Shown here: positions 21,589 through 32,007 of the stretch, piece by piece
How positions within the stretch are numbered: the first letter of the stretch is position 1
Layout of the letters: every line of letters begins with the position of its first letter
The notes under the pieces: generated by a model
The model's input: the letters and a program-made list of their open reading frames with translations, nothing else
Told to the model about the DNA's origin: nothing
Database searches by the model: none
Assembly: GCA_002633005.1 (NCBI GenBank)
Contig: NMRA01001228.1
Span: forward strand, 5,606-37,687
Length of the DNA stretch: 32,082 bases
Reading direction: 5' to 3'
Source of the DNA: Phoronis australis
Taxonomy: Eukaryota > Phoronida > Phoronidae
Made by a program: the position numbers and the translations under genes

Positions 21589-21895
21589 AAAAATCATCCA
21601 GCTTTAGCTGATGTTATCATTTTCTGGGGATTAACTTGGGTAATCTAGCACGCAATTGCCCATCATAAACATGGTTGTAAACATTGGGGGCGACAATGGT
21701 ATTTTCAAATTTTCCTTTTGGAAGATTTTAAATAGCATGTTTGAATAGTTCGTGAAAGGTACACGTGATAAGGTTTTTGAATTTTGAAAAGTGGACAATA
21801 AATGTGACTTTTATAACTTAAAACTAGAAAGTAGTCCACAGTCCGTATTTTCTTCCGCCCGCTGAACTGCTGTGCATGCAACATAATGGGCCAAT
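21589..21895 (+). repeat. Direct repeat, copy 2 (about 307 bp)
   Basis: Second copy of 20821-21125, offset by 768 bases, with about a dozen substitutions and a 2-base insertion. Sequence to the right of the two copies differs completely. An ambiguous base (n) lies at 21574 just before it, so local assembly quality should be kept in mind. Confidence 0.95.
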
Positions 21896-22350
21896 TACCA
21901 AAGGTCATAAACAACAGCTGGAAATTGAGGAAAGTCCAGCTAAGTAACATCGTACAATTCTGGGCATGTGGTCTAGAGCAATGACGGCGGAATTGTTACT
22001 TCTTTCCGAGTCCAGAAGTTGCGCCAGTTTCGACTAAGGAATAATTTGACGCCAAGTTTATAAAGGCAAGTGGTCTAAAACAACAAACGATTTGAGACGG
22101 AAGATGGGTCGGTGGAAGATTCAAACGAAACATATAAAATAGTTCTAAGACTTGATTAAGTCAACACAACTTGTGACACAACACTTAGGCAAGAGTCACG
22201 TGGTCATGTGTTGGAGGTTTATCATACCCTACTCCATAAATGTTAGTGAGCAGTGAAAGTGCATATCTAAAACATCCTTTTTATGGCATAAGCCTTGAAT
22301 CTTATTACTGTCACTGTATTGCCGCGCCATTAGGCAATGTGCGTCTGTGC
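21896..22350. other. Non-coding stretch
   Basis: No gene or repeat is recognised. Confidence 0.3.
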
Positions 22351-22450
22351 GGAACTGCGCCAATATGCGAACTTCTTGAGTAAAGAAAGTTCGCGAAAAA
22401 GGCATCATTTCGGATACAGGCTCATGGGCCTAAAGGCGTAGCAATACGGT
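22351..22450 (+). repeat. Dispersed repeat copy with GCGCCAATA and 'catttcggata' blocks
   Basis: Shares ordered blocks with 22621-22715: 'gcgccaata', 'aaaaaggcat', 'atttcggata', 'catgggc', 'taaaggc' and 'gcaatacg'. Spacing differs by small insertions. Confidence 0.8.
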
Positions 22451-22620
22451 AATGCAAAACTATTAACCAAATTTCTTGAAAATACGCCACGGAACTCCAA
22501 AGATACAGAGGCAAAACGTAAAAAATGCCCTTATTAGGCAGAACTTTTGTCAACACGGATGCTCCTACTTGCGAAATAATGTATGTGTCTATACAGGGGA
22601 AATTGCCTGGGGTTATATGC

Positions 22621-22715
22621 GAAACTTAAGCGCATGCGCCAATACGCGAGAGAACGCCACTAAAAAGGCATTATTTCGGATATAGGCCCATGGGCTTAAA
22701 GGCCCTGCAATACGA
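22621..22715 (+). repeat. Second copy of the 22351 repeat, with GCGCATGCGC
   Basis: Same ordered blocks as 22351-22450. It also contains a perfect 10-base palindrome GCGCATGCGC at 22630-22639, identical to an NRF1-type binding core. A shorter relative sits at 11069-11140, and the core alone at 19230-19239. Codons in the open frame 22690-22920 start within this repeat and are not taken as coding. Confidence 0.8.
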
Positions 22716-25252
22716 TTTGTACTATTGGGATACATATCATGCGAAACTTAAATCTATGTTCAAACTTCGACACTGTTACTATGCCTCCGACCACAACAAA
22801 CGACTTCCAGGAATACGAGGATCAGCTGGATACAGATTGGAAATGATTGGCAGTAAGTTACCTGCACTGGCTTTTCATTCCCGGTCCATAGAAGGCATTT
22901 CAACACCTAACCATTCCTAGATCTGGAGGTACAATATATGACGCCGACGAACATGTAGGAAGAAGTGCACCAGGCTGAACTGGTACTGTGTAATTGTAAT
23001 AGCTTTCACACAGAATTTCTCAAAGCTGAGAAAGTGACACCATGGCGAGGGTAGACAGAACCACCGTCTTCGCAGGATGAGCGTTGCCAGCTCAGGGTTT
23101 CCACTGTACAGCCCTTCACATTTCTAATGAGCATGTCCAGAAGCACAAAAAGTCGGCGTGAACCCACGAGACATTAGTAGTGTATGTACAACCGAAGGGG
23201 GTGATGTTATCTGTCTTTCCGTGGAGTCGGGAGGGAGGCGACTGCTTGTATGGCGAATGGCTGGGTGGTTGGACACGATTTTGTTGCATGCCTTGGGTGC
23301 AGAAGTCAGCCTGGAAATGCCAGATTTTTACGCTTTGTGTAGATCATCAACTAATCTACAGTATAGCACACAACACGACCGGGCCATGTCATAAACCCAA
23401 TTCACGCCGACAGGAGGCGCGTTTCAAAACGAGGCTCGCTACGATAGGTCTGTTAGCTTAACGACATAGCTGTGTATTTCAGTCCGCGTTGCTCCGCGAA
23501 CGGCTAGAAAAAATACGGCCACTCAACTGTCTGCTTTACAATCCCTAAAGACGTTGATATTCGGAAGCGTTGGGTCGTTGCCATAAGCCGCGACGAAGCA
23601 ACATGTGTCGGTGTAAAATTTATAATTGTTTTCGAAAAGTTATATCATATTTTGTCGCGGTTGCCAAGCATCATAGTAACGACCGGAGAATGGGCCAGGC
23701 AGGCTGTGTTTTCATTACTACGGGTTGAAACATTATAATTTTTCTTTCCAAAAAGGACAAGGCCCTCAATCCCTCGAATTTGGGGCCAAATATCGGGACT
23801 ATTCCTCTCTCAAAAATATTGAAATATCACGCGAAATTCCCCCACGAGCCATAAAAATTCCCCTAGTGAAAAATCTCAGTTCACATCACCTGTAACCACA
23901 AGTAACAATTGTTAAGAGCACAAAAGGCTACTTTAAATTGAGACAGAGCCAATGAGAGCTTGCAACAGGACGGGGTGCTGTTGATGGTGATCGGGAGGTA
24001 AATTGTTCCCGCCCTCACTCGGCGCAAAAATGGCCTCTCAGTAGGCACTGGCACCTTTACCCTCGGATGAACGAGGCTCCTGGAGAAACATGATAACTAT
24101 GGTTGCTTTTTCCAGTTAACTGAAATTGAGTTCTAAAACTATATTATACTTTGGACGAACGAATTAGGTGTTTTAATTTTAAAATTCAACTTGGTCCAGA
24201 TTGATATTTGAAACCTAACGGCACATGAGATAGACGTAAGAATTATTATAACCAAGAAAGCAGAATTGTTAGTCAAATAATTTTTATTTTCAATTACGAG
24301 CCTGGTTTTTTATTTTAATAAAAAATATATTTAATAACATCAATTATTCTTTCAGATCAATGACAAATCAACGGTTAGTCCCAGTGAGTGCATAGGATCA
24401 GGCTATGCTTGGTATTAATATTCTTGATCAACAAATTAAACCAGATGTGACTAATTGCACATGACAGCCACCACTGTCGAATATGTCTTCAACTCGTCAA
24501 CAATACGAGCAGATGACCTGGTTCGCGTAGAAAGTATTTTGATCAACAATTTACAAGAAAAAACGTAACCCTGCATTCAGCATAATACCTAATCCGTAAC
24601 ACTACGATCGCCGCAATTTGGTCATATTTAATTTCATGTTTCGAACCTAGTTTTCCGAAAAAAATTAAACCCTTTCGTCAGACAACTCTTCGGCGCCTTA
24701 ACTTGTTCTCTAATGTAGTTTTCTACGTCTCTGTGGTTAATTGTCGACACATTATTAAAATTTAATATCCAGTTTGGACTCGAAAGACCGGCTATTTAAC
24801 TCACGCAATGTCAACTTCCGCTTTGTTTATCGCAGTAAGCCTCGCTTTGGATTTTAATGTCCGCCGCGTGAATTGGGTCTATATGGAACTTTAACGTGGT
24901 CTTTTGAGAACGTGTATAATGCACACGTCATACGAATGAAATGCATAGCTTCTTTCCTTCGCTGCCAGGTGGACTCGGGCACTTGTTCATAGGAGTGCTG
25001 CAATCGTCAGTTTATAATGCACGCGTGAAGCCGGAAGTTGTGGCAGCTCAGTTTTGGTTAATGAAAAGGCTTACATGCATTCTTTTATACTAATGTCCCG
25101 GACACAGCAATGGCGGATTTCATAGCATGTTGCAAAAGAAGCGTAGTAGATTGCTGTCGTCATCTCTCGACTGACTTTGTCACATTACAAATAATAACAT
25201 TAAAACAATCATGTGCACACATTTTACCGTGAAGGCGTACTATAATATTTCG
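22716..25252. other. Long non-coding stretch
   Basis: No gene, RNA or repeat family is recognised. Two overlapping open frames at 23158-23461 have no domain. Confidence 0.35.
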
Positions 25253-25390
25253 AACGAATGCATTTCACACGTGCCTGAGTTGACTTGGCGGCGAAGGAAC
25301 GAAGCTATGCACTCGTTCATACGAGTGTACTTTTACTCGCTTCTCACCTGGTGGCGAAGGAACGAAGCTAAGCACTAGTTGGAGCGATTT
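25253..25390 (+). repeat. Short satellite array, left part
   Basis: About two units of a 62-76 base repeat, recognised by 'ggcgaaggaacgaagct', 'gcactcgttcatacgagtgt' and 'tttactcg'. The second unit is interrupted at 25391 by a TIR element. The unit contains its own short inverted repeat, ACTCGTTCATACGAGT. Confidence 0.88.
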
Positions 25391-26058
25391 AAGGAGGCAC
25401 TGAACAGTTCTCACAGGGATTTGCCTATCAGAACACACAGTCAATGGACTCTTCACCCTTTCTTCACTCTGTCAAAAACTGCATGCAAATAAAGAAAAGT
25501 TTTGAGTCCTTTCACATCACAAGCCCTACAGATGAGCACAGAAACTTTGTTCTCTCTTGTATTTTTGACCCTTTCACTCCCAGTGGAAACCAAGCTAGAC
25601 TAAGAAAAATAATTACAAACAAATGCAAAATCGGCACTTTTCACCCCAAAACCACCACTTCCCTGCCGATGCTCGACTAAAGCCAACATTAGATTCCGAA
25701 AGCAAATTTCTTACCAATTCCAAAAATGTGGTCCAAAATTACTGTTAACTAACTAGTTTTTTTGCAAATCTGACTTGTTTGAGGGCTACCTGAAATCGCA
25801 GCCAATTTCTCAGTTGCTACACAGCAATGCACAACTGCAGCAGAGGGCCACCATCTTGAAGAAGAGTGCAACTACAGCCAAGAAAGTGACCTTTTTTAAT
25901 TCTCAGCAGGTTCACAAATACAAACAAACCAAATTCACTTGGCCTACATATAATACCTAACTAAAAAAAATGCCCCCAAGCCTGGCCTACCCCTAGATTT
26001 TATTATTTTGGGAGTGCAAATTGGCCGCGGCCGCAGTCTAACTGTTCAGTGCCACCTT
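25391..26058. mobile_element. Non-autonomous DNA transposon with 17-bp TIRs, inserted in the satellite array
   Basis: The left end GGAGGCACTGAACAGTT (25393-25409) is the complement of the right end AACTGTTCAGTGCCACC (26040-26056) at 16 of 17 positions. Outside the TIRs lie TTTAA on the left and TTGTAA on the right, suggesting a TTAA-like target. Satellite units resume soon after the right end, which marks the insertion boundaries independently. Inside are two open frames (25444-25680 and 25775-25960) with no recognisable transposase motif, so it is taken as non-autonomous. A TTAA target would suggest piggyBac or Kolobok, but this is inference from one imperfect site. Confidence 0.72.
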
Positions 26059-26390
26059 GTAATCAATGTAGCCTCAAAGCCAGGCCCATCTAAAACATAT
26101 TTCACACGAGTGTATTTTACTCGTCAGTGACATCGTCCACCTAGCGGTGAAAGAACAAAGCTTTGCACTCGTTGGTACGAATGCATTTCACTCGTGGGAT
26201 TTGTGCCTGCGTCTACCTGGTGGCGAAAGAAGGAGGCTATGCACTCGTTCATACGAGTGTATTTTTACTCGTTCTCACCTGGCGGCGAAGGAATGAAGCT
26301 ATGAACTCGTTAGAGCGAATGTAATCCACGTGTGTCATGCACTCGTATATGAGTGCAATACACACGTTCTCAAAAGAACACGTTCGCGTT
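26059..26390 (+). repeat. Short satellite array, right part
   Basis: Three further units at about 26142, 26218 and 26280, plus a flanking part unit, share 'ggcgaa(a/g)gaa', 'gcactcgtt(c/g)(a/g)tacga' and 'tttcactcg'. The last unit carries 'gagcgaatgtaatcc', which resembles the empty form of the sequence split by the TIR element. Confidence 0.85.
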
Positions 26391-29300
26391 TGATAATGTC
26401 TTGCAGTCATAGGATCACACAACAATGTTCTGTTTAGAAAACTTATGACTAAATTTATGTGAGCAGGAGAATTCCGTCGACCGACAATGTATTGGAAAGC
26501 AAAGTTCTCCTCATATAAAACAATGTATGCTTAATAAACGCAATGAAAGTTTCTGGGGGAAACATTTTACTAGCAATTATTTTGTTCCTGCATTAGACAC
26601 TCTTGATGTAAACTTCAGCAGGCGAGCAGCTGTTTACAATGACGCCTCTATGATATTTTTAACAAGTTTCGTTGAATGCATCAAAAGAACAATAATTCTA
26701 TCGAGAAGGTGAAATACATGTACTTTCATGGATATACATATAGCCGTCTATTGTCGAACTTGTCTCAATGTTTACCTCGCCGGTGAATTAAAAGTTTGCG
26801 TGCGTGTAGTCTACATCAGAACAAAATAATTGGGACTCTCTTGGTCAATATTAAACCAATAATTTGTAAAAAAAATCGATTTACCAATAAACAACCAAAA
26901 CACAAGCAGTCAAAATCGCGTTTTAAAACAATTTCCTTGCATTTACGAATAGATGATATTTGACGGCAAAGAAAAAATTAAGATATGTTTTCCGGCCAAA
27001 GAATGTTTCAATAAGTGTGAATTTTTTTGTAAATCTACCCAAGCGCTAAGCATAACTAGACGTTTTTAACTACCAAAAGCATCGAAAATCGGAACGTCTC
27101 AAAATGGCCGCTCAAGATTTGCCACGTTATTAAAGTCTTTTCAAATAACTCGCACATTAGGCACATAAAAGCGCTTTTAATTTAAAGATTGCCAAGCATA
27201 ATCATGGTTAACACTCCATACAGTAAGTAAAGGAAAATCCTCGAAGGGTGACATTTATCAAATTTACAAATATAAGTACAATAAACAGAAAAAATGATCC
27301 GACAAAATTTTGAAGAGTCAATTTTTAAACTTAAAAGTAGCCAGAAGAAGCCCGTTTCTCATTAGTGCATGGGCTTCGCGTTAATTAAACTAACTGGCGA
27401 CAAGTCGGGTTTGAGGCCATTGGACCGAATTATTCTAGAGACCCCGTGGCTGCATATTAGTCAAATGAAAGGCCACACAAACTTACGCAAAAAATAGATT
27501 TTTTAGTAAAACGGCCATCATGTTACGACCGATTGTCGCACTCGATACATAGTGTCGACCGGGTGACAATATATTCCGTTTAAAACACCGACACAAAGTG
27601 CAGCCCAAGCCATAGGATGAACGGGTCTACTGCTTGTTCCGAATGCAGTAATTAATGTGCCAGTACTCTAAATGAAATTCACTGATTTTGAGGTTGAAGA
27701 GGATATCTAATCTCTACAGGAATGAATCAGTATACATTCGTTCAGGATATGTCACCCATATGATCATATTTCTTGCCAAGGCTTCTGTCTCAAAACGATG
27801 CCTGAGATGTGAAACTTCGCTGTTCAATAACATATACCGAGCATGTTATCCAACATATGACTATTGTCTAGAAAAAGTGTTTCAATACTAGTGCTGACTT
27901 TATCAGTCTTGATAACTGTTTCATACAATTTCAGTCCAATCACGTTAGTTTGATTAGGTTTGATATTCCAGCGATCCTAGGGTGTATTCAGGATATCACA
28001 CAACCCTTTGTCGCAACATGATGTGGAAACGTTATGTCTTGAGAAAAACTGCCAAGTATAACTAGAAGGCTGTCTTCATTATTTCTGATATTTACAAAAA
28101 TGCGATACGTACATCCTTTATCACGTAGGTCAGTCAGTGTTTGCAACAACAATTTTCTGAATTGTGTACTGGAAACGATTTTTTTATTTTATACTGTCTC
28201 ATTTTATGAACTCTTACAACCCATCTCATCTTAGTTTACATTATTATAACCTATTTGTACTATATTAAATGTTTGAGAGGTAATACCACAAGTACTTTCT
28301 GGCATCTGCTGTCATCCCTCTCTAGAAAAAGATGTTCAACTGATTAGATTTTCTTGTGATCTGTACGATTGCATTTACAATATATACTTTCACAAAGCCA
28401 AAATGAAGTGACACAATCTAGCTGGTGTAGAGGTAGCGTTTTATTGTTAAAACATTTCGAATGCTGCACCTGTTACATTGACAGTAAGTTATGAAGAATT
28501 GATGAGCGGCCAAGTGAAAACAATTTAGGGTTCTTATGATTTTAAAATCATTAGGAAGATGATTCTTAAGAATGGCAGCAAATGAAATAATAACCATAAT
28601 TTTTTGTATTATAGCTTAGAATAATTAGTAAATTGTGGCTTCTGAGGCCATGTTTGTCGATCTGATCTAAATTTTGAAACGCCTCCTAGAGAAAAGGAAC
28701 AATACGGTTCATCTGTTTAAATAAAAAACAGTGCAGGTGGCCTGATGTCATTTCCGGGACATCAGATGAGCGCAGGCCTCATGGTTGGGCCCCTTACACC
28801 CAATAACTGAGCTAAAAGCACAAAAGTCCCGTTATGGTTCTTCGTTTAAACTTCTAAATACATAAGTTTTTATACCTGGTCAGCGGAGGAATTAGAAATG
28901 AATTTTGCTTGATTTAGCAATCTAATACACGTTGAACACAGAACTGAGCGCACGTTATTGGATTTCTTCAAGTTGTTAATAGTTTGATAGTGCAACAATT
29001 GAACGCTGTTGAATGACAGTTATTGAAGCGCGATTTAATACATGCGTTGAAGATTTTCAAATTTGAAGCCGTGTGGAGACGAAACAGGGCGGAAACTTGC
29101 CTTGCTCATAAAAGTCACGTGCTAGAGCATGCAATATGAATACCATTAACAAGGAACATGTTTCTCTCCCTCTTGTGGTGCCCTTTTTTCTGAGAAAGTT
29201 ATACCCTAGAATGGCCGTGTATTTATATAACCTCGAGTGTGAATAAACAACAGGAAACATTGGACTAACTCTCAGTCTAGAAATCATTTTTAAACTGAGT

Positions 29301-29639
29301 GAGGAACAAGATGAGAATAATATAACGCCAAACGGCCTAGGTCAGCTTTTGACTGAAGATATATTTATTGCGCTATTAACTGTGTGACGTGAGCGTTTAC
29401 TATGATCACTATTTCCGTTTTCATAGCGTCAATAAACCGGCGAAAATGCGCTGTTTTTTCTGTATTTCTACTGTCAAACAAAATCAGGTTTTAAAATACT
29501 AAGAACTCTGGAAAACTCATTTCCTCTGAACAGTAATCAACTGTGGTAACCCAAGCAGCTTTTTCTGAAGGAATGTTGCAATTTTCATGCAGAATTTAGT
29601 ATTAATGTTGTCTTAAGCTCATGTGGTTTTGTATTTTAG
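26391..29639. other. Long non-coding stretch
   Basis: No gene or repeat family is recognised. It holds a perfect hairpin CTGATGTC (28742-28749) with GACATCAG (28758-28765). A minus-strand A-box-like TAGCTCAGTTATTGGG near 28800 has no B box. It would be the end of intron 1 if the 6950 exon is part of the carboxypeptidase gene. Confidence 0.35.
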
Positions 29640-29712
29640 CGCAAAACTTGCAAAATGCGAAACATTTGACGTTCAGGGAGAAATGTTTATGAAGAGAAAA
29701 GAAAGCGAAGGG
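29640..29712 (+). CDS. Candidate internal exon of the M14 carboxypeptidase (propeptide start)
   Basis: A 73-base segment sits between a good acceptor ('gtggttttgtattttag') and a consensus donor GTGAGT at 29713. The only open phase takes two bases from the preceding exon and ends on a codon boundary. It encodes AKLAKCETFDVQGEMFMK followed by RKESEG. Joined to the next exon this gives ESEG-MDIWKKW, which resembles the 'L.ELE....LDFWK' transition of M14 propeptides. The incoming phase matches the signal-peptide exon at 6950-7032. Similarity of this short piece alone is weak, so the call rests on splice sites, phases and the junction. Confidence 0.5.
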
Positions 29713-30494
29713 GTGAGTAGCAATTCCATCATTTTTAATTATCATTCATAAGCACTTAATCAAGCGTTACGAATTGGTTCATTGGCAGTTCTCCTTTTGA
29801 CCAAATTAACAAAAGAAAACCAATAACAAGCACTTTAGCAAACGATGTTATATTTAGCGGCAATACTATATAGTATGTTGAAGGTTCAGACGTTTCGTTA
29901 CTTGCTTAGGACATCAGTGACACACACAGACCTAAAAGTTGAATACTGCTGGACAATCAAACACTAAATAAGGTTTTGGGAACAAAAAGGTTGTCGTAAC
30001 GGACTACCTGGAGGCAACGGTGAACGATAGGAGATGCGGGGGTTGTAGACGAAGCATAGTTCACGTCGGGGATATACAGGAGATTTAACATTATCCTCGA
30101 TGGATAGTTTTACCGCATCATTATTGTCGTCATTATTGTCATTTTGACACATTTTCGTCATCACGTCTTGTTTTGCTAATGCACTCGTCTGAAATTGATT
30201 CCGTTATGAATATGCTTGTTAATCTTTTGTATCAGTGCAGCAGGAGGCCCCAGTGCTCCACCTGCACGTAACGGAACGCCAATGTGGGGGATAGATTTTC
30301 AATAAAAAAACGAAAGTTACATTCAAATACGTAGATGCCGAACTCTGGGCTCAACCTGAAACGTGTAAAGCTTTGCTTGAAAGTGCCAACCGAGGTAATA
30401 GTTTGAGACCGAAGAGCACTGTGAAATCTTGTTATTATTGTTACGCCTTTCCCTTTTATCACCATAAGAAATGTGAAGATTATTCATGTTACAG
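29713..30494 (+). other. Putative intron between carboxypeptidase exons
   Basis: It starts GTGAGT and ends 'gttacag' before 30495. No exon or repeat is recognised inside. Minus-strand open frames at 29964-30164 and 30232-30538 have no domain. Confidence 0.45.
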
Positions 30495-30719
30495 ATGGAT
30501 ATATGGAAAAAATGGAGACAAGGGCGGCGATGCATCATTATGATTATGGATGACTATTTTCTGGACTTTTTGACGGAGGCCAAGCAAAACGGCGTCAAGT
30601 GTGAAACTATTAACCAGGACCTAATGGCCTCAATGATGAATGAGGATGAGTCGAATAAAAAAAAGAAAAAGCATAAAAAGAAATACGACATCCTTGGCAC
30701 ATATCCAACCTACAAAGAG
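30495..30719 (+). CDS. M14 metallocarboxypeptidase exon: propeptide, Lys-rich linker, start of catalytic domain
   Basis: An exon of exactly 75 codons, phase 0 at both ends, bounded by 'ttacag' and GAG|GTGCGT. Residues 1-10 (MDIWKKWRQG) match the 'LDFWK' block of carboxypeptidase A/B propeptides. Residues 12-44 form a propeptide-like strand and helix (DDYFLDFLTEAKQNGVKCE, then TINQDLMASM), equivalent to the family's '..FLE..GI.YE..IEDVQ' block. Residues 50-63 are an acidic then strongly basic linker (NEDESN then nine Lys and one His). Residues 64-75 (YDILGTYPTYKE) open the catalytic domain at the usual 'Y..Y.EI' position. M14A/B enzymes are secreted as zymogens cleaved between these parts. The leading Met is probably internal. 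Zinc ligands lie downstream of the window. Confidence 0.8.
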
Positions 30720-31453
30720 GTGCGTTTTTAAAATCATTTTGAGTGCTACTTTGGCGGGTCAGAAATAGACAGCACCAAAGTAAGATCAGACTAAGAAAGA
30801 AGCAGTTTATTAAGGTAAAACTAAAATCTATTAGCTCCATTCCGACCACAGTATAACCATAGAAAATAAGAAGCCCCAACTTCCCTTTTTTCATGACTCA
30901 CGATTTTTGCGACTGTCGCAAATTATATGAAAACATTCGACACTGTCTTGGTAATGTTATTACTTATACCACCTGAACGGCGCTCTATATACCGTTAAAA
31001 CCGTTATTACTACCATTCAAAAATCGCCGTCAAGTGGTTTTCAGAAAGGACTTTTGAAATGTTAACGTAAAATTACTCCATTTCTTGACTGCCGAATTTG
31101 AAAGGTGTGCAACATTTAGACATTACACTGCGGTATACATTACACTGCGATATACATTAGACTGCGATATACATTACCCTGCGATATAATTTTTGTTATT
31201 AAAACTATTCCGTCCTTTAACGGACTGGTCTTGATAGTTTTTACAGCAAGCTGATTTCCAAAAAAATCTAGAAAGTAAGTCACGGACTTTCAGCAACACT
31301 TTAGAATATGACGAAAAGCACAGCTTTATACACGGATACTGCCAAGTGTACCCGTTAGTGTTATTTGTTCCATTTCGGGTGAGGTCTGTAAGCCGGTCGC
31401 CGAATTGTCTTGTTTACAAATCATTCACTTGTTCATGCCTGGTCCTGATGCAG
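30720..31453 (+). other. Intron of the carboxypeptidase gene
   Basis: It starts GTGCGT and ends 'cctgatgcag'. It joins codon GAG to GTT in phase 0, giving the continuous family motif TYKE-VYDWM. It contains the 17-bp tandem repeat at 31120-31187. Confidence 0.7.
31120..31187 (+). repeat. 17-bp tandem repeat, four copies
   Basis: Units 'acattacactgcgatat' at 31120, 31137, 31154 and 31171, each with at most one or two substitutions. Confidence 0.95.
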
Positions 31454-31555
31454 GTTTATGACTGGATGTTGTACGAACACAAACTTCACCCTGAGATAAC
31501 ACAGGTGTTCTCGATGGGTCACACTGAACTTGGGAGGAGGCAGTTAGTAATGAAG
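31454..31555 (+). CDS. M14 metallocarboxypeptidase exon: catalytic domain, N-terminal helix and first strands
   Basis: Thirty-four codons, phase 0 both ends, between 'gatgcag' and AAG|GTAAGG. The product VYDWMLYEHKLHPEITQVF, then SMGHTELGRRQLVMK, follows the carboxypeptidase A/B pattern '-EIYDFL..L...P..V....IG.S.EGR.I..LK' residue by residue. P-E-I at 13-15 is followed by the G-x-T-x-L-G-R turn that stands for the usual G-x-S-x-E-G-R. Human CPA genes also place an intron at about this point. The following exon should carry the H-x-x-E zinc-binding motif; nothing like it occurs in the remaining 527 bases, so the gene continues beyond the window. Whether the enzyme is A-type or B-type cannot be judged. 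Confidence 0.85.
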
Positions 31556-32007
31556 GTAAGGCGATAGCGCTGAGGAGTTTCGTTAAAGCTGTATTTCGCC
31601 CCGCTTAGCTGGTGAAAAAAAAACGAAAATTGACTTAGGCATTTTATTCCCAGTCTCACAGCATTCGCTATAATAGTAGGATTCCATTTCCGTTATTAGT
31701 AACTAGAACGTTAAAATCATCAGCGACTCGAAATAGAGTTCATTGAGGTTAGCCAACCCTAACTTTGCAAATTCAAGAAAGCGCATGTTCGCATTACCTG
31801 TGACTTGAGTAGCTAGCGGAAGTAGAATCCTGCAGCGGTATGGAATATCACGTGACCGATTTTATGAAGAAACCTTGGAACCGGTCAAATACATTAGGCA
31901 CACCTACCATAGTTACCGTTACGAAGTCCTACAACCGGAAGTTCTTTACAAGAGTACTGCAGCAACAGATTGTTCACGATGTGTTCTGATCATTTATAAT
32001 CATTGAA
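31556..32007 (+). other. Start of the next carboxypeptidase intron
   Basis: Begins GTAAGG. No further exon is seen. It includes ACTCGAAATAGAGTTC-like wording (31727-31742) also present near 1047. Confidence 0.5.

Noticed and set aside
20821-21895. LTR retrotransposon with 305-bp LTRs
   Set aside because: The repeats lack TG...CA ends, there is no primer-binding site or gag/pol, and the 463-base interior holds only a THAP fragment.
22690-22920. Open frame of 76 codons
   Set aside because: It starts inside a dispersed repeat and has no recognisable domain.
25265-25456. Minus-strand open frame of 63 codons
   Set aside because: It spans satellite units and a transposon end; repeated peptide blocks (SFVPSPP) merely reflect the satellite.
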